A DNA stretch of 64,000 nt from Auanema rhodensis (lineage: Eukaryota; Nematoda; Chromadorea; Rhabditida; Rhabditidae), in contig OZ059897.1 of assembly GCA_964057225.1 (NCBI GenBank), positions 9,548,001 through 9,612,000 on the forward strand, given 5' to 3'. This document shows positions 11,428 through 21,090 of the stretch, in pieces. A model generated the notes under the pieces. That model saw only the letters and a list, made by a program, of their open reading frames with translations, was not told where the DNA came from and did not search any database. The translations under genes were made by a program, and so were the position numbers. Each line of letters starts with the position of its first letter. Position 1 is the first letter of the stretch.

Positions 11428-12392
11428 ATCCCTGATGCATATTTTATGTATTTCTTTTGAACATCGCCATGAATCCCATTCGTGAGCCGTCTGGTTTCTG
11501 GTATACAGATGTATGTTTGTGCGGAGGACAAGTTTGGTAGGTGGTATTGTGCATCAGTTATGGTGATTAGTGATAAGATCACTGATAAAGCTACTGCTAG
11601 TGTTAAGGGGGATATCAAGGTCAAATTATTGACTCTTGAGCCTCTTCCTCTACCTCTATTATTGTTGTTTCCCCTGAAGGGATTATTACCGCGTTGACGG
11701 CTATCACTCTCCTGATTACGTGATAAGTTGTTATTTCTTTGATACCAATTTGGATTTGAGAAATTTCTACCGCGATTACCAAAATTGCGGTTTCTTGCGA
11801 AAGAATTTTGCAAATTTTGTGGTTTCTGATTATTTGATGAATTTTGATAACTTTGATAATTTTGATAATTTTGGTAGTTTCTATTGTTAAATGATTGATA
11901 GCCTCTGCCGATTCCTCGCCTTCCGGTGTCGCGCCTGGGAGGGAATGTTCTATCGATTGCGTTAACCAGTAGCGCCTGAGGGTCGGCTACTTGGTTAGCA
12001 ATTGATTCCTCCCATCTGGCATTATCAATTGCCTCGGCAAACGTTTTTGGTTTAGCTCTGATTACCCCCGGGCGTATTGTGTTTTTGAGACCGCGTAGAA
12101 AGGTGGATCTAAGAATATGGTCCTTGTGTGGGTCTGTATGTGAGAAAGCGTTTAAGCTTAGGCTTCGTAAAGTTTGTGCGAATCCATCCACTGATAGCTC
12201 GCCTTGGGTGGAATTCTGTAGCGTTATCAGCGCCGGATCTTGATTATACTCTGGGCATAGCCTAGAGGTAAGTTCTTCGATGAGTGTATTCCACGAGCCA
12301 GATGTCTTGATAGTATCGCTAAGCTGTGTATAAGCTTCTTCAGCTCGTTCGTTTTTGAGAAGTAATGGTAAGATTGTTAATCTTTCGGGCAT
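11415..12392 (-). pseudogene. gag: Gag capsid/nucleocapsid region joined to an Env signal peptide
   Basis: A 325-codon frame. Residues 1-150 match the general pattern of Ty3/Gypsy Gag capsid (retrotransposon gag family: a helical region with LPLLLKNERAEEAYTQL and, later, LRSTFLRGLKNTIRPGV). Residues 155-250 are Asn/Gln/Arg/Gly-rich with RGRGRG and no CCHC knuckle, so an RG-type RNA-binding tail replaces the usual zinc knuckle. At about residues 255-280 a hydrophobic segment with an apparent signal-cleavage context (LITITDA) begins, and the last 45 residues look like the ectodomain start of the next ORF. The in-frame gag-to-env junction with no pol is the most unusual aspect. Confidence 0.65.
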
Positions 12393-12879
12393 AACTAAGC
12401 CTAAGGCGTTTGCAAAGGTGTTGAACTCTAAAGTCTCTAAAGTTGCGACTTCCGTCGTATATAGGGCAATATGGGGAGCTTAATGCCTGAGCAATGGTAG
12501 ATTTACCCGCTCCTGGAAGCCGTGATGTTTCGGTCATTTCGGATGAGATGCCCTCAGGGTATGTGATAGGTGATATTATCACTTCGCTCCTTGTTGGATC
12601 TTGATGAGTGTTTTCTATTGCCTTCGGGTTCCTGCTAGAGGAGCCTATTATAGGTGTAGTTGTTGCGAAACGGGCTCTTGGAACCTGGATGACTTTACCA
12701 GATGCCTGAGGCAATGTTCTATCAGTTGATCGTGAGCTAGGGATCGCACTATCTGATCTGTTAAGATTAGGATTATGTGAAGAAAACCGGGGTTTTGCTG
12801 TTCCGCCGATAAAACAACACCTTACAATAAAAAAAAAAATTTTTTTTTCCAAAAGATGAGTTCGAGGTGGAACCTCCAC
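12340..12879 (-). pseudogene. gag: Gag N-terminal region, separate frame
   Basis: A 179-codon frame opening next to the LTR. The nominal first ATG lies at the LTR edge inside the primer-binding region, so the true start is probably further in; Met115 at 12,537 is one candidate. The C-terminal part carries PIYDGSRNFRDF, typical of the Ty3/Gypsy Gag matrix-capsid junction. After this the homologous reading continues in the frame of the next ORF, so a single-base indel near 12,430 splits gag. Confidence 0.6.
12856..12878 (-). other. candidate primer-binding site
   Basis: On the - strand it starts TGG immediately after the LTR, as retroviral primer sites do, and contains CTCGAAC, as expected opposite a tRNA T loop. 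The distance from the T-loop motif to CCA is about 5 nt shorter than in a normal cytosolic tRNA, so I cannot name the primer. The same sequence flanks the LTR at 38,024. Confidence 0.5.
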
Positions 12880-13222
12880 GTTCCGTTATGCTCCTGCGTC
12901 GATAATATAAACCATTGTAGTTTATACCATGACGCGAATAGTATTCCTTGGTGTAGCGGTAGGAATACAGAGCATAAGGTCAATCATAAGATAAAAGAGA
13001 GAAAGATTTATTGGCATGAAACTACAACAATAATATACAAAGATAAAGATACAATACAATAAGATAAATATAAGTATAAAGACTAAACTACAAGCCGTCC
13101 ATGAGCTTGCTAAGAGGCGAACTCCCGACCAAGGGAACGAGGGAAGGCGGAGCCATTCCTCGGTTCTCTGGTCGTCTGGCTCTAACCCTTCAGCTACATA
13201 TATGGGGAGTCCGAATGGAACG
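12879..13222 (-). repeat. LTR (5' LTR of the - strand gag-env remnant)
   Basis: 344 bp with inverted tips CGTTCC/GGAACG. A few substitutions separate it from the two LTRs at 34,797 and 38,024, so it belongs to the same family but is an older or separate insertion. Confidence 0.85.
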
Positions 13223-13851
13223 CTTTCTTAATCTCTTTCTGATCAGATAGAATTCTGTGGATGTAACATTGCTTCTGCCCTTTTGAATTTTGTTTTAGTC
13301 TTTTCCAACCTTGTTTAGATAACAAGAAAAAAGAAATGATAGAGAGAGAACACTTCTAAGATCTCGAACCAAAGTTTTTCTGACGAACTGATCCATTAGA
13401 ACCAAAGAAGACAAGAACTATTCTGATTTCACCTGCATAAAGATCCAGTAGAAAATTACGTTATGATCTGAACATCTAAATGATTCAATACAATATTAGA
13501 AATCACAGCCCGGTTAGCTCAGTCGGTAGAGCACCAGACTCTTAATCTGGCTGTCGCGGGTTCGAGCCCCGCATCGGGCTTTAAGTTTTACCTTTTTTTT
13601 GAAATTTAAACGTTTATTTTGAATATTCTTTCTTAATCTCTTTCTGATCAGATAGAATTCTGTAGATGTAACATTGTTTCAGTTCTTAGAACTCTGTTTA
13701 AGTCTTTTCCAACCTTGTTTAGATAACAAGAAAAATGAAATGATAGAGAGAGAACACTTCTAAGATCTCGAACCAAAGTTTTTCTGACGGACTGATCCAT
13801 TAGAACCAAAGAAGACAAGAACTATTCTGATTTCACCTGCATAAAGATCCA
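13223..13851 (+). repeat. short + strand array block between two mobile elements
   Basis: About one and a half array units with the diverged B-type spacer on the left and one tRNA. It is truncated in mid-spacer by the duplicated gag-like element at 13,852. Confidence 0.9.
13508..13580 (+). tRNA. tRNA-Lys(CUU)
   Basis: Consensus copy; the last + strand tRNA before the orientation of the array flips. Confidence 0.93.
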
Positions 13852-13877
13852 TGTTCCATACGTGTCCTATAAGTAGA

Positions 13878-13898
13878 GCGATTGACAACGTCAATCGC
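13878..13898. other. terminal dyad, left end of duplicated element
   Basis: GCGATTGAC-AAC-GTCAATCGC, a 9-bp inverted repeat around three bases. The equivalent dyads at 14,732, 16,690 and 17,908 have GG instead of GA in the arm, with the matching change in the opposite arm. Confidence 0.6.
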
Positions 13899-13903
13899 TT
13901 CTA

Positions 13904-14162
13904 AAACGGAACATTATAAAAACAAATAGCTGACGCTACATTTGAGAAACAGGAATTCAATGCAATAAAGAACGAACACTTTTTCATATTAAGTTTAATC
14001 AAAGAAAGCCCAATTCAAGCGGAACCAAGTTCCGCGGACCTGATATAACGACTTTTTATGCTCGTAAGGAAAACTATATAAGGTTTCCTTACGAGTCCTT
14101 TGGGCTGCGACTAGGAATCATTATGTAACTTTTATTATTGTAATTTGTATACTTTATCATGC
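13904..14162. other. unique end segment of duplicated element
   Basis: About 260 bp without counterpart in the other units, with no gene seen. It contains several short inverted repeats (for example GGAACC...GGTTCC-like and CTCGTAAGGAAA/TTTCCTTACGAG near 14,060-14,095), consistent with a structured terminal region. Confidence 0.4.
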
Positions 14163-14504
14163 TTCATAGAGCTCTTTTCTTGTCTCTTCTCCAATTTTAT
14201 CGACAAGTTGTTGAAATAAGTTGTTTTCGTCTTTGTCCGTAGCTGACTTGTCTGTCGTATTCGGTCCGGTTTCTGCTTGGTAATTGTCCTGTTGTGTTTC
14301 CCGCGTAATTTCCTGTGGTGCTATTGTTTCTTGTGGTGTTATTGAAGGTCGGCTTTGTTCGTAGAATTCGTCCTCGTTGTCGCTTTCTGAATCAGAGATT
14401 GATGTTGTGGTGGGCGTGCTATTTTTAGCGCGCGTATTCGTTCCATATTGGTTCCTAGGGTTCCGGCTAGGTAACCATATGGACTTTAATAGAGTGAATG
14501 CCAT
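14157..14504 (-). pseudogene. truncated copy of the acidic Ser/Thr-rich ORF
   Basis: 115 codons, identical at its start to the ORF at 15,971-16,462 (begins MAFTLLKSIW) but cut after residue ~114, where the sequence changes to the unique element end. Probably a deletion product. Confidence 0.5.
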
Positions 14505-14775
14505 TGTAAAAGTAACAGAGAGTAGAGGAAAGAAGTTTATTCAGAATATGGAATAACAATTATAAAAGCAAAAATATAATAATAAGATAAATGAAACTAC
14601 ATGTTATGAGAAAGCCAACCTAGTTGCTTTCTCAGGGGTTTATATAGCAAAATATTAATTACAAATATAATTGAATTTATACAAAAAGTAGTTCAGGTCT
14701 AGTTTCTTATTGAATTCTATTAACCAAAAGTCGGTTGACGTTGTCAACCGCCTTCTTTATAAGACACGTATGGAA
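14500..14775 (-). repeat. terminal (LTR-like) sequence, internal copy 1
   Basis: On the - strand it starts TGTTCCATACGTGTC, contains the GTTGAC dyad and leads into the MAFTLL ORF. It repeats at 16,458-16,733 and in part at 17,741-17,953. Confidence 0.65.
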
Positions 14776-15001
14776 CATGCCTTATATTGAAAAAGTAGCT
14801 GACCTCAGCTATAAGAAATTAGACATTTTAAGAAAAAGAAACAAAAGAGAAAAATATATATATAAATGAATTAGAATTAGAATACTAGAATAGGAATAAT
14901 AGTGTAATAGGAATAATATAAGAAAAATGAAAACAATATAAAAAGAAAAAAGAAAAGAAAAGAGGAGAGAAAAAAAACTATGAATTCACCTCGTGCAGCT
15001 G
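14776..15001. other. AT-rich polypurine/polypyrimidine stretch after the gag-like ORF
   Basis: Non-coding. The + strand has a long purine run (AAGAAAAGAAAAGAGGAGAG near 14,945), which on the element's own strand is pyrimidine. It is therefore not a normal polypurine tract for a - strand LTR element. The same sequence recurs at 16,734-16,959. Confidence 0.5.
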
Positions 15002-15758
15002 TTATCCTTCTTCCTCCTCGATTTGTCCCAGCTGGAAGTCGGTCGCGGGTTGTCGGTCGGCGACCGTCCATATGTGGAACAGGCTGACATCTGTCAGCAG
15101 TTCCGTCGCCTGGCCTGCTATCATCATTTTCTTTCTTTTCTGGTCCGGAGTGGTGGCGCGCGACGCCATTAGTATCCTTAAGGCCTGGCTGATCAGGTCT
15201 CCCGCCTTCCTAATCGACTGGTTGGTCGATTCCATCATACTTTCTTCTGTCCAGCTCTTGTGGATCTCTTTCGCGGCCCATCTTGGGATGAGATCCGCGC
15301 TAGCTACATTTTCGGAGGCTGGATATCCTAGTTCTTCGCGTAGTTTGTTGATGGTGGCCTTGGTGCGGGCAGTGGCCTCGGACCAGTTTTGCGCCATTTT
15401 GGCCATCTCTTCTTCATCATTGTTACATGAACATTGTAACCTTTCCAGAGTCTCTATTGATAGAGTAACTCTGGCTAAATTCTCCGAAAATGATTGGAGA
15501 ATTCTTATCTTTTTAGTACGGTTGTTTGTTGTCTCCAGTTGTTATAGTTCTATCTGGAGCGAATGTATCTTGATCCATTTTTCCTTGATCATCGCGATGG
15601 GTGTCTCGCAGGCTGGTGGAGGGAAGACGAGTGTCATTCTTGTGGTGCTGGGAGTTTTTCTGCTTGAGGTGAATTTTGAGCTTATATAGGGTGAAAAAAA
15701 TAGGTAAGTATATATTTTGTGATACATAGATATTAAGATTGATGATTGGGGAAAACAT
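15002..15758 (-). CDS. Gag-like coiled-coil ORF with in-frame UAA, copy 1
   Basis: The reading frame comes in two parts in the same phase, separated by one TAA at 15,542-15,544: an upstream part (from 15,727; plausible Met at MTLVFPPP) and a downstream part ending at 15,002 with an acidic EEEEG tail. An overlapping frame (15,513-15,758) could also lead in. The protein is helical and charged, with no protease, RT or zinc knuckle motif. I call it Gag-like from its position next to the terminal sequence and its composition; no family motif is decisive. The copy at 16,960 has the same stop, so it predates the duplication or is used (readthrough or initiation downstream). Confidence 0.4.
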
Positions 15759-15970
15759 TGTTTTTGTGGTTTGGGTAGCAGATAGAATGAATTATTGTAA
15801 TATAATAAAAAAAAATTAATGAATAAAGTTATTTTCCCAAAAAAGTTTCTATTTTTGATTAAATGGTTGTTGTTGCTCCAATCACTGTTGAAGGTCGTTT
15901 CTTTCGTACAACCGGTGTTTTTGGTGAGTTGAAATGAGCATCAGGTATCTGAGAGCGTGTGAGCCTGTTT
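15759..15970 (-). other. spacer between acidic ORF and gag-like ORF
   Basis: Part of it is open in a different phase from the acidic ORF and includes a basic RKKRP motif, suggesting that a one-base indel near 15,990 cut the C-terminus of that ORF. The remainder (15,759-15,840) is AT-rich and non-coding. Confidence 0.4.
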
Positions 15971-16462
15971 TTAGACTCTAAGGTGGGTATCACACTGTTG
16001 TACCTTATTGGTACGTGAAATGGTTTTTGGAGCGGTTATAGGATTTTTGTCTTCTATTCCAAGTGCCAACTTGAGGGCTGAGCTCCATCTTTTGTTTGTA
16101 GGTATCTCTTTACGTCTTTCTTCATAGAGCTCTTTTCTTGTCTCTTCTCCAATTTTATCGACAAGTTGTTGAAATAAGTTGTTTTCGTCTTTGTCCGTAG
16201 CTGACTTGTCTGTCGTATTCGGTCCGGTTTCTGCTTGGTAATTGTCCTGTTGTGTTTCCCGCGTAATTTCCTGTGGTGCTATTGTTTCTTGTGGTGTTAT
16301 TGAAGGTCGGCTTTGTTCGTAGAATTCGTCCTCGTTGTCGCTTTCTGAATCAGAGATTGATGTTGTGGTGGGCGTGCTATTTTTAGCGCGCGTATTCGTT
16401 CCATATTGGTTCCTAGGGTTCCGGCTAGGTAACCATATGGACTTTAATAGAGTGAATGCCAT
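15971..16462 (-). CDS. acidic Ser/Thr-rich ORF of duplicated element
   Basis: 163 codons starting MAFTLLKSIWLPSRN, followed by an acidic, Ser/Thr/Gln-rich, probably disordered region (SISDSESDNEDEF) and a more helical C-terminus (EETRKELYEERRKEIP). I do not recognise it. It sits directly behind the element's terminal sequence and ahead of the gag-like ORF, so it may be an N-terminal Gag segment or an accessory protein. Another phase stays open for about 50 more codons, so the present C-terminus is probably a frameshift product. A truncated copy lies at 14,157. Confidence 0.45.
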   Translation of the reverse strand: MAFTLLKSIWLPSRNPRNQYGTNTRAKNSTPTTTSISDSESDNEDEFYEQSRPSITPQETIAPQEITRETQQDNYQAETGPNTTDKSATDKDENNLFQQLVDKIGEETRKELYEERRKEIPTNKRWSSALKLALGIEDKNPITAPKTISRTNKVQQCDTHLRV

Positions 16463-16733
16463 TGTAAAAGTAACAGAGAGTAGAGGAAAGAAGTTTATTC
16501 AGAATATGGAATAACAATTATAAAAGCAAAAATATAATAATAAGATAAATGAAACTACATGTTATGAGAAAGCCAACCTAGTTGCTTTCTCAGGGGTTTA
16601 TATAGCAAAATATTAATTACAAATATAATTGAATTTATACAAAAAGTAGTTCAGGTCTAGTTTCTTATTGAATTCTATTAACCAAAAGTCGGTTGACGTT
16701 GTCAACCGCCTTCTTTATAAGACACGTATGGAA
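16458..16733 (-). repeat. terminal (LTR-like) sequence, internal copy 2
   Basis: Same sequence as 14,500-14,775, 1,958 bp away. Confidence 0.65.
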
Positions 16734-16959
16734 CATGCCTTATATTGAAAAAGTAGCTGACCTCAGCTATAAGAAATTAGACATTTTAAGAAAAAGAAAC
16801 AAAAGAGAAAAATATATATATAAATGAATTAGAATTAGAATACTAGAATAGGAATAATAGTGTAATAGGAATAATATAAGAAAAATGAAAACAATATAAA
16901 AAGAAAAAAGAAAAGAAAAGAGGAGAGAAAAAAAACTATGAATTCACCTCGTGCAGCTG
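16734..16959. other. AT-rich purine/pyrimidine stretch, copy 2
   Basis: Duplicate of 14,776-15,001; no gene. Confidence 0.5.
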
Positions 16960-17716
16960 TTATCCTTCTTCCTCCTCGATTTGTCCCAGCTGGAAGTCGG
17001 TCGCGGGTTGTCGGTCGGCGACCGTCCATATGTGGAACAGGCTGACATCTGTCAGCAGTTCCGTCGCCTGGCCTGCTATCATCATTTTCTTTCTTTTCTG
17101 GTCCGGAGTGGTGGCGCGCGACGCCATTAGTATCCTTAAGGCCTGGCTGATCAGGTCTCCCGCCTTCCTAATCGACTGGTTGGTCGATTCCATCATACTT
17201 TCTTCTGTCCAGCTCTTGTGGATCTCTTTCGCGGCCCATCTTGGGATGAGATCCGCGCTAGCTACATTTTCGGAGGCTGGATATCCTAGTTCTTCGCGTA
17301 GTTTGTTGATGGTGGCCTTGGTGCGGGCAGTGGCCTCGGACCAGTTTTGCGCCATTTTGGCCATCTCTTCTTCATCATTGTTACATGAACATTGTAACCT
17401 TTCCAGAGTCTCTATTGATAGAGTAACTCTGGCTAAATTCTCCGAAAATGATTGGAGAATTCTTATCTTTTTAGTACGGTTGTTTGTTGTCTCCAGTTGT
17501 TATAGTTCTATCTGGAGCGAATGTATCTTGATCCATTTTTCCTTGATCATCGCGATGGGTGTCTCGCAGGCTGGTGGAGGGAAGACGAGTGTCATTCTTG
17601 TGGTGCTGGGAGTTTTTCTGCTTGAGGTGAACTTTGAGCTTATATAGGGTGAAAAAAATAGGTAAGTATATATTTTGTGATACATAGATATTAAGATTGA
17701 TGATTGGGGAAAACAT
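16960..17716 (-). CDS. Gag-like coiled-coil ORF with in-frame UAA, copy 2
   Basis: Nearly identical to the copy at 15,002-15,758. The overlapping upstream frame differs by one residue (KLK-V instead of KLK-I in that frame). The same TAA interrupts the main phase at 17,500-17,502. Upstream it abuts a shortened terminal sequence (17,741-17,953), the joint reading GCAG then AAAAACAAAAATA, which looks like a deletion. Confidence 0.4.
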
Positions 17717-17740
17717 TGTTTTTGTGGTTTGGGTAGCAGA

Positions 17741-17953
17741 AAAACAAAAATATAATAATAAGATAAATGAAACTACATGTTATGAGAAAGCCAACCTAGT
17801 TGCTTTCTCAGGGGTTTATATAGCAAAATATTAATTACAAATATAATTGAATTTATACAAAAAGTAGTTCAGGTCTAGTTTCTTATTGAATTCTATTAAC
17901 CAAAAGTCGGTTGACGTTGTCAACCGCCTTCTTTATAAGACACGTATGGAACA
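17741..17953 (-). repeat. shortened terminal (LTR-like) sequence, right end
   Basis: The first ~213 bp of the terminal sequence, ending at the right boundary of the element. The array resumes on the - strand at 17,954. Confidence 0.65.
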
Positions 17954-18189
17954 GTAATATTTGGTTCTAATGGATCAGTTCGTCAGAAAAACCTTAGATC
18001 AAGATCTTAGAAGTGTTCTATCTCTATCATTTCATTTTTCTTGGTATCTATACAAAGTTTGAAAACACTTAAACAGAGTTCTAAGAACTAAAACAATGTT
18101 ACATCTACAGAATTCTATGTGATCAGAAAGAGGTTAGGAATAAATTTTCAAAATAAACGTTATAATTTCAAATAAAAGGTAAAACTTAA

Positions 18190-18262
18190 AGCCCGATGCG
18201 GGGCTCAAACCCGCGACAGCCAGATTAAGAGTCTGGTGCTCTACCGACTGAGCTAACCGGGC
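18190..18262 (-). tRNA. tRNA-Lys(CUU), T-loop C56-to-U variant
   Basis: Same T-loop change as the + arm copy at 2,243; weak box B. Confidence 0.85.
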
Positions 18263-18593
18263 TGTAATTTCTGATATTGTATTGAATCATTTAGATGTTC
18301 AGAGCAAAAGGTAATTTTCTACTGGATCTTTATGCAGGTGAAATCAGAATATTTCTTGTAATATTTGGTTCTAATGGATCAGTTCGTCAGAAAAACCTTG
18401 GATCAAGATCTTAGAAGTGTTCTATCTCTATCATTTCATTTTTCTTGGTATCTATACAAAGTTTGAAAACACTTAAACAGAGTTCTAAGAACTGAAACAA
18501 TGTTACATCTACAGCTTTCTATCTGATCAGAAAGAGGTTAGGAATAAATTTTCAAAATAAACGTTATAATTTCAAATAAAAGGTAAAACTTAA

Positions 18594-18666
18594 AGCCCGA
18601 TGCGGGGCTCGAACCCGCGACAGCCAGATTAAGAGTCTGGTGCTCTACCGACTGAGCTAACCGGGC
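18594..18666 (-). tRNA. tRNA-Lys(CUU)
   Basis: Consensus copy. Confidence 0.93.
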
Positions 18667-18997
18667 TGTGATTTCTGATATTCTATTGAATCATTTAGAT
18701 GTTCAGAGCAAAAGGTAATTTTCTACTGGATCTTTATGCAGATGAAATCAGAATATTTCTTGTAATATTTGGTTCTAATGGATCAGTTCGTCAGAAAAAC
18801 CTTGGATCAAGATCTTAGAAGTGTTCTATCTCTATCATTTCATTTTTCTTGTTATCTATACAAAGTTTGAAAACACTTAAACAGAGTTCTAAGAACTGAA
18901 ACAATGTTACATCTACAGAATTCTATCTGATCAGAAAAAGGTTAGGAATAAATTTTCAAAATAAACGTTATAATTTCAAATAAAAGGTAAAACTTAA

Positions 18998-19070
18998 AGC
19001 CCGATGCGGGGCTCGAACCCGCGACAGCCAGATTAAGAGTCTGGTGCTCTACCGACTGAGCTAACCGGGC
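18998..19070 (-). tRNA. tRNA-Lys(CUU)
   Basis: Consensus copy. Confidence 0.93.
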
Positions 19071-19401
19071 TGTAATTTCTGATATTGTATTGAATCATTT
19101 AGATGCTCAGAGCAAAAGGTAATTTTCTACTGGATCTTTATGCAGATGAAATCAGAATAATTCTTGTAATATTTGGTTCTAATGGATCAGTCCGTCAGAA
19201 AAACCTTGGATCAAGATCTTAGAAGTGTTCTATCTCTCTCATTTCATTTTTCTTGTTATCTATACAAAGTTTGAAAACACTTAAACAGAGTTCTAAGAAC
19301 TGAAACAATGTTACATCTACAGAATTCTATCTGATCAGAAAGAGGTTAGGAATAAATTTTTAAAATAAACGTTATAATTTCAAATGAAAGGTAAAACTTA
19401 A

Positions 19402-19474
19402 AGCCCGATGCGGGGCTCGAACCCGCGACAGCCAGATTAAGAGTCTGGTGCTCTACCGACTGAGCTAACCGGGC
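19402..19474 (-). tRNA. tRNA-Lys(CUU)
   Basis: Consensus copy. Confidence 0.93.
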
Positions 19475-19805
19475 TGTGATTTCTGATATTGTATTGAATC
19501 ATTTAGATGTTCAGAGCAAAAGGTAATTTTCTACTGGATCTTTATGCAGGTGAAATCAGAATAATTCTTGTAATCTTTGGTTCTAATGGATAAGTCCGTC
19601 AGATAAACCTTGGATCAAGATCTTAGAAGTGTTCTATCTCTATCATTTCATTTTTCTTGTTATCTATACAAAGTTTGAAAACACTTAAACAGAGTTCTAA
19701 GAACTGAAACAATGTTACATCTACAGAATTCTATCTGATCAGAAAAAGGTTAGGAATAAATTTTCAAAATAAACGTTATAATTTCAAATAAAAGGTAAAA
19801 CTTAA

Positions 19806-19878
19806 AGCCCGATGCGGGGCTCGAACCCGCGACAGCCAGATTAAGAGTCTGGTGCTCTACCGACTGAGCTAACCGGGC
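19806..19878 (-). tRNA. tRNA-Lys(CUU)
   Basis: Consensus copy. Confidence 0.93.
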
Positions 19879-20209
19879 TGTAATTTCTGATATTGTATTG
19901 AATCATTTAGATGCTCAGAGCAAAAGGTAATTTTCTATTGGATCTTTATGCAGATGAAATCAGAATAATTCTTGTAATATTTGGTTCTAATGGATCAGTT
20001 CGTCAGAAAAACCTTGGATCAAGATCTTAGAAGTGTTCTATCTCTATCATTTCATTTTTCTTGTTATCTATACAAAGTTTGAAAACACTTAAACAGAGTT
20101 CTAAGAACTGAAACAATGTTACATCTACAGAATTCTATCTGATCAGAAAGAGGTTAGGAATAAATTTTTAAAATAAACGTTATAATTTCAAATGAAAGGT
20201 AAAACTTAA

Positions 20210-20282
20210 AGCCCGATGCGGGGCTCGAACCCGCGACAGCCAGATTAAGAGTCTGGTGCTCTACCGACTGAGCTAACCGGGC
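20210..20282 (-). tRNA. tRNA-Lys(CUU)
   Basis: Consensus copy. Confidence 0.93.
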
Positions 20283-20613
20283 TGTGATTTCTGTTATTGT
20301 ATTGAATCATTTAGATGTTCAGAGCAAAAGGTAATTTTCTATTGGATCTTTATGCAGATGAAATCAGAATAATTCTTGTAATATTTGGTTCTAATGGATC
20401 AGTTCGTCAGAAAAACCTTGGATCAAGATCTTAGAAGTGTTCTATCTCTATCATTTCATTTTTCTTGTTATCTATACAAAGTTTGAAAACACTTAAACAG
20501 AGTTCTAAGAACTGAAACAATGTTACATCTACAGAATTCTATCTGATCAGAAAGAGGTTAGGAATAAATTTCCAAAATAAACGTTATAATTTCAAATAAA
20601 AGGTAAAACTTAA

Positions 20614-20686
20614 AGCCCGATGCGGGGCTCGAACCCGCGACAGCCAGATTAAGAGTCTGGTGCTCTACCGACTGAGCTAACCGGGC
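20614..20686 (-). tRNA. tRNA-Lys(CUU)
   Basis: Consensus copy; start of the 7-unit block that is duplicated at 23,442. Confidence 0.93.
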
Positions 20687-21017
20687 TGTGATTTCTGATA
20701 TTGTATTGAATCATTTAGATGTTCAGAGCAAAAGGTGATTTTCTACTGGAACTTTATGCAGGTGAAATCAGAATAATTCTTGTAATCTTTGGTTCTAATG
20801 GATCAGTCCGTCAGAAAAACCTTGGATCAAGATCTTAGAAGTGTTCTATCTCTATCATTTCATTTTTCTTGGTATCTATACAAAGTTTGAAAACACTTAA
20901 ACAGAGTTCTAAGAACTGAAACAATGTTACATCTACAGCATTCTATCTGATCAGAAAGAGGTTAGGAATAAATTTTCAAAATAAACGTTATAATTTCAAA
21001 TAAAAGGTAAAACTTAA

Positions 21018-21090
21018 AGCCCGATGCGGGGCTCGAACCCGCGACAGCCAGATTAAGAGTCTGGTGCTCTACCGACTGAGCTAACCGGGC
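21018..21090 (-). tRNA. tRNA-Lys(CUU)
   Basis: Consensus copy. Confidence 0.93.

Larger units (their letters stand above)
9417..13222 (-). mobile_element. Ty3/Gypsy-like LTR element remnant: LTR, gag, env-like, no pol
   Basis: Read on the - strand, the order is a 344 bp LTR, a TGG-starting primer-binding-like site, Gag in two frames, a basic Asn/Arg/Gly-rich segment, then an Env-like glycoprotein reading frame. Protease, reverse transcriptase, RNase H and integrase are all absent; gag runs directly into the env signal-peptide region. The distal LTR is missing. The left edge passes straight into array spacer and the right edge rejoins the array at a different point of the unit (with no tRNA between), so this is not a clean insertion. 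Frameshifts indicate a dead copy. Confidence 0.75.
13852..17953 (-). mobile_element. tandemly duplicated gag-like LTR/TIR element at the array inversion point
   Basis: Its outer ends are inverted copies (TGTTCCATACGTGTC on the left, GACACGTATGGAACA on the right), each followed by a GTTGAC-AAC-GTCAAC type dyad. Inside, a 1,958 bp unit is present almost twice (14,163-15,775 matches 16,121-17,733). Each unit, read on -, has an end sequence starting TGTTCC, an acidic/Ser-Thr-rich ORF, a gag-like ORF and a pyrimidine-rich stretch. No pol, integrase or transposase is present. The flanks are array spacer in opposite orientations with no target-site duplication, so the element marks a rearrangement and not a simple insertion. 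TG...CA ends favour an LTR element; a TIR DNA element is the alternative. Confidence 0.7.

Noticed and set aside
15072..17647. Two + strand 205-codon ORFs (15,072-15,689 and 17,030-17,647)
   Set aside because: Exact antisense of the gag-like ORF, with no promoter or family; the - strand frame fits the element's orientation.
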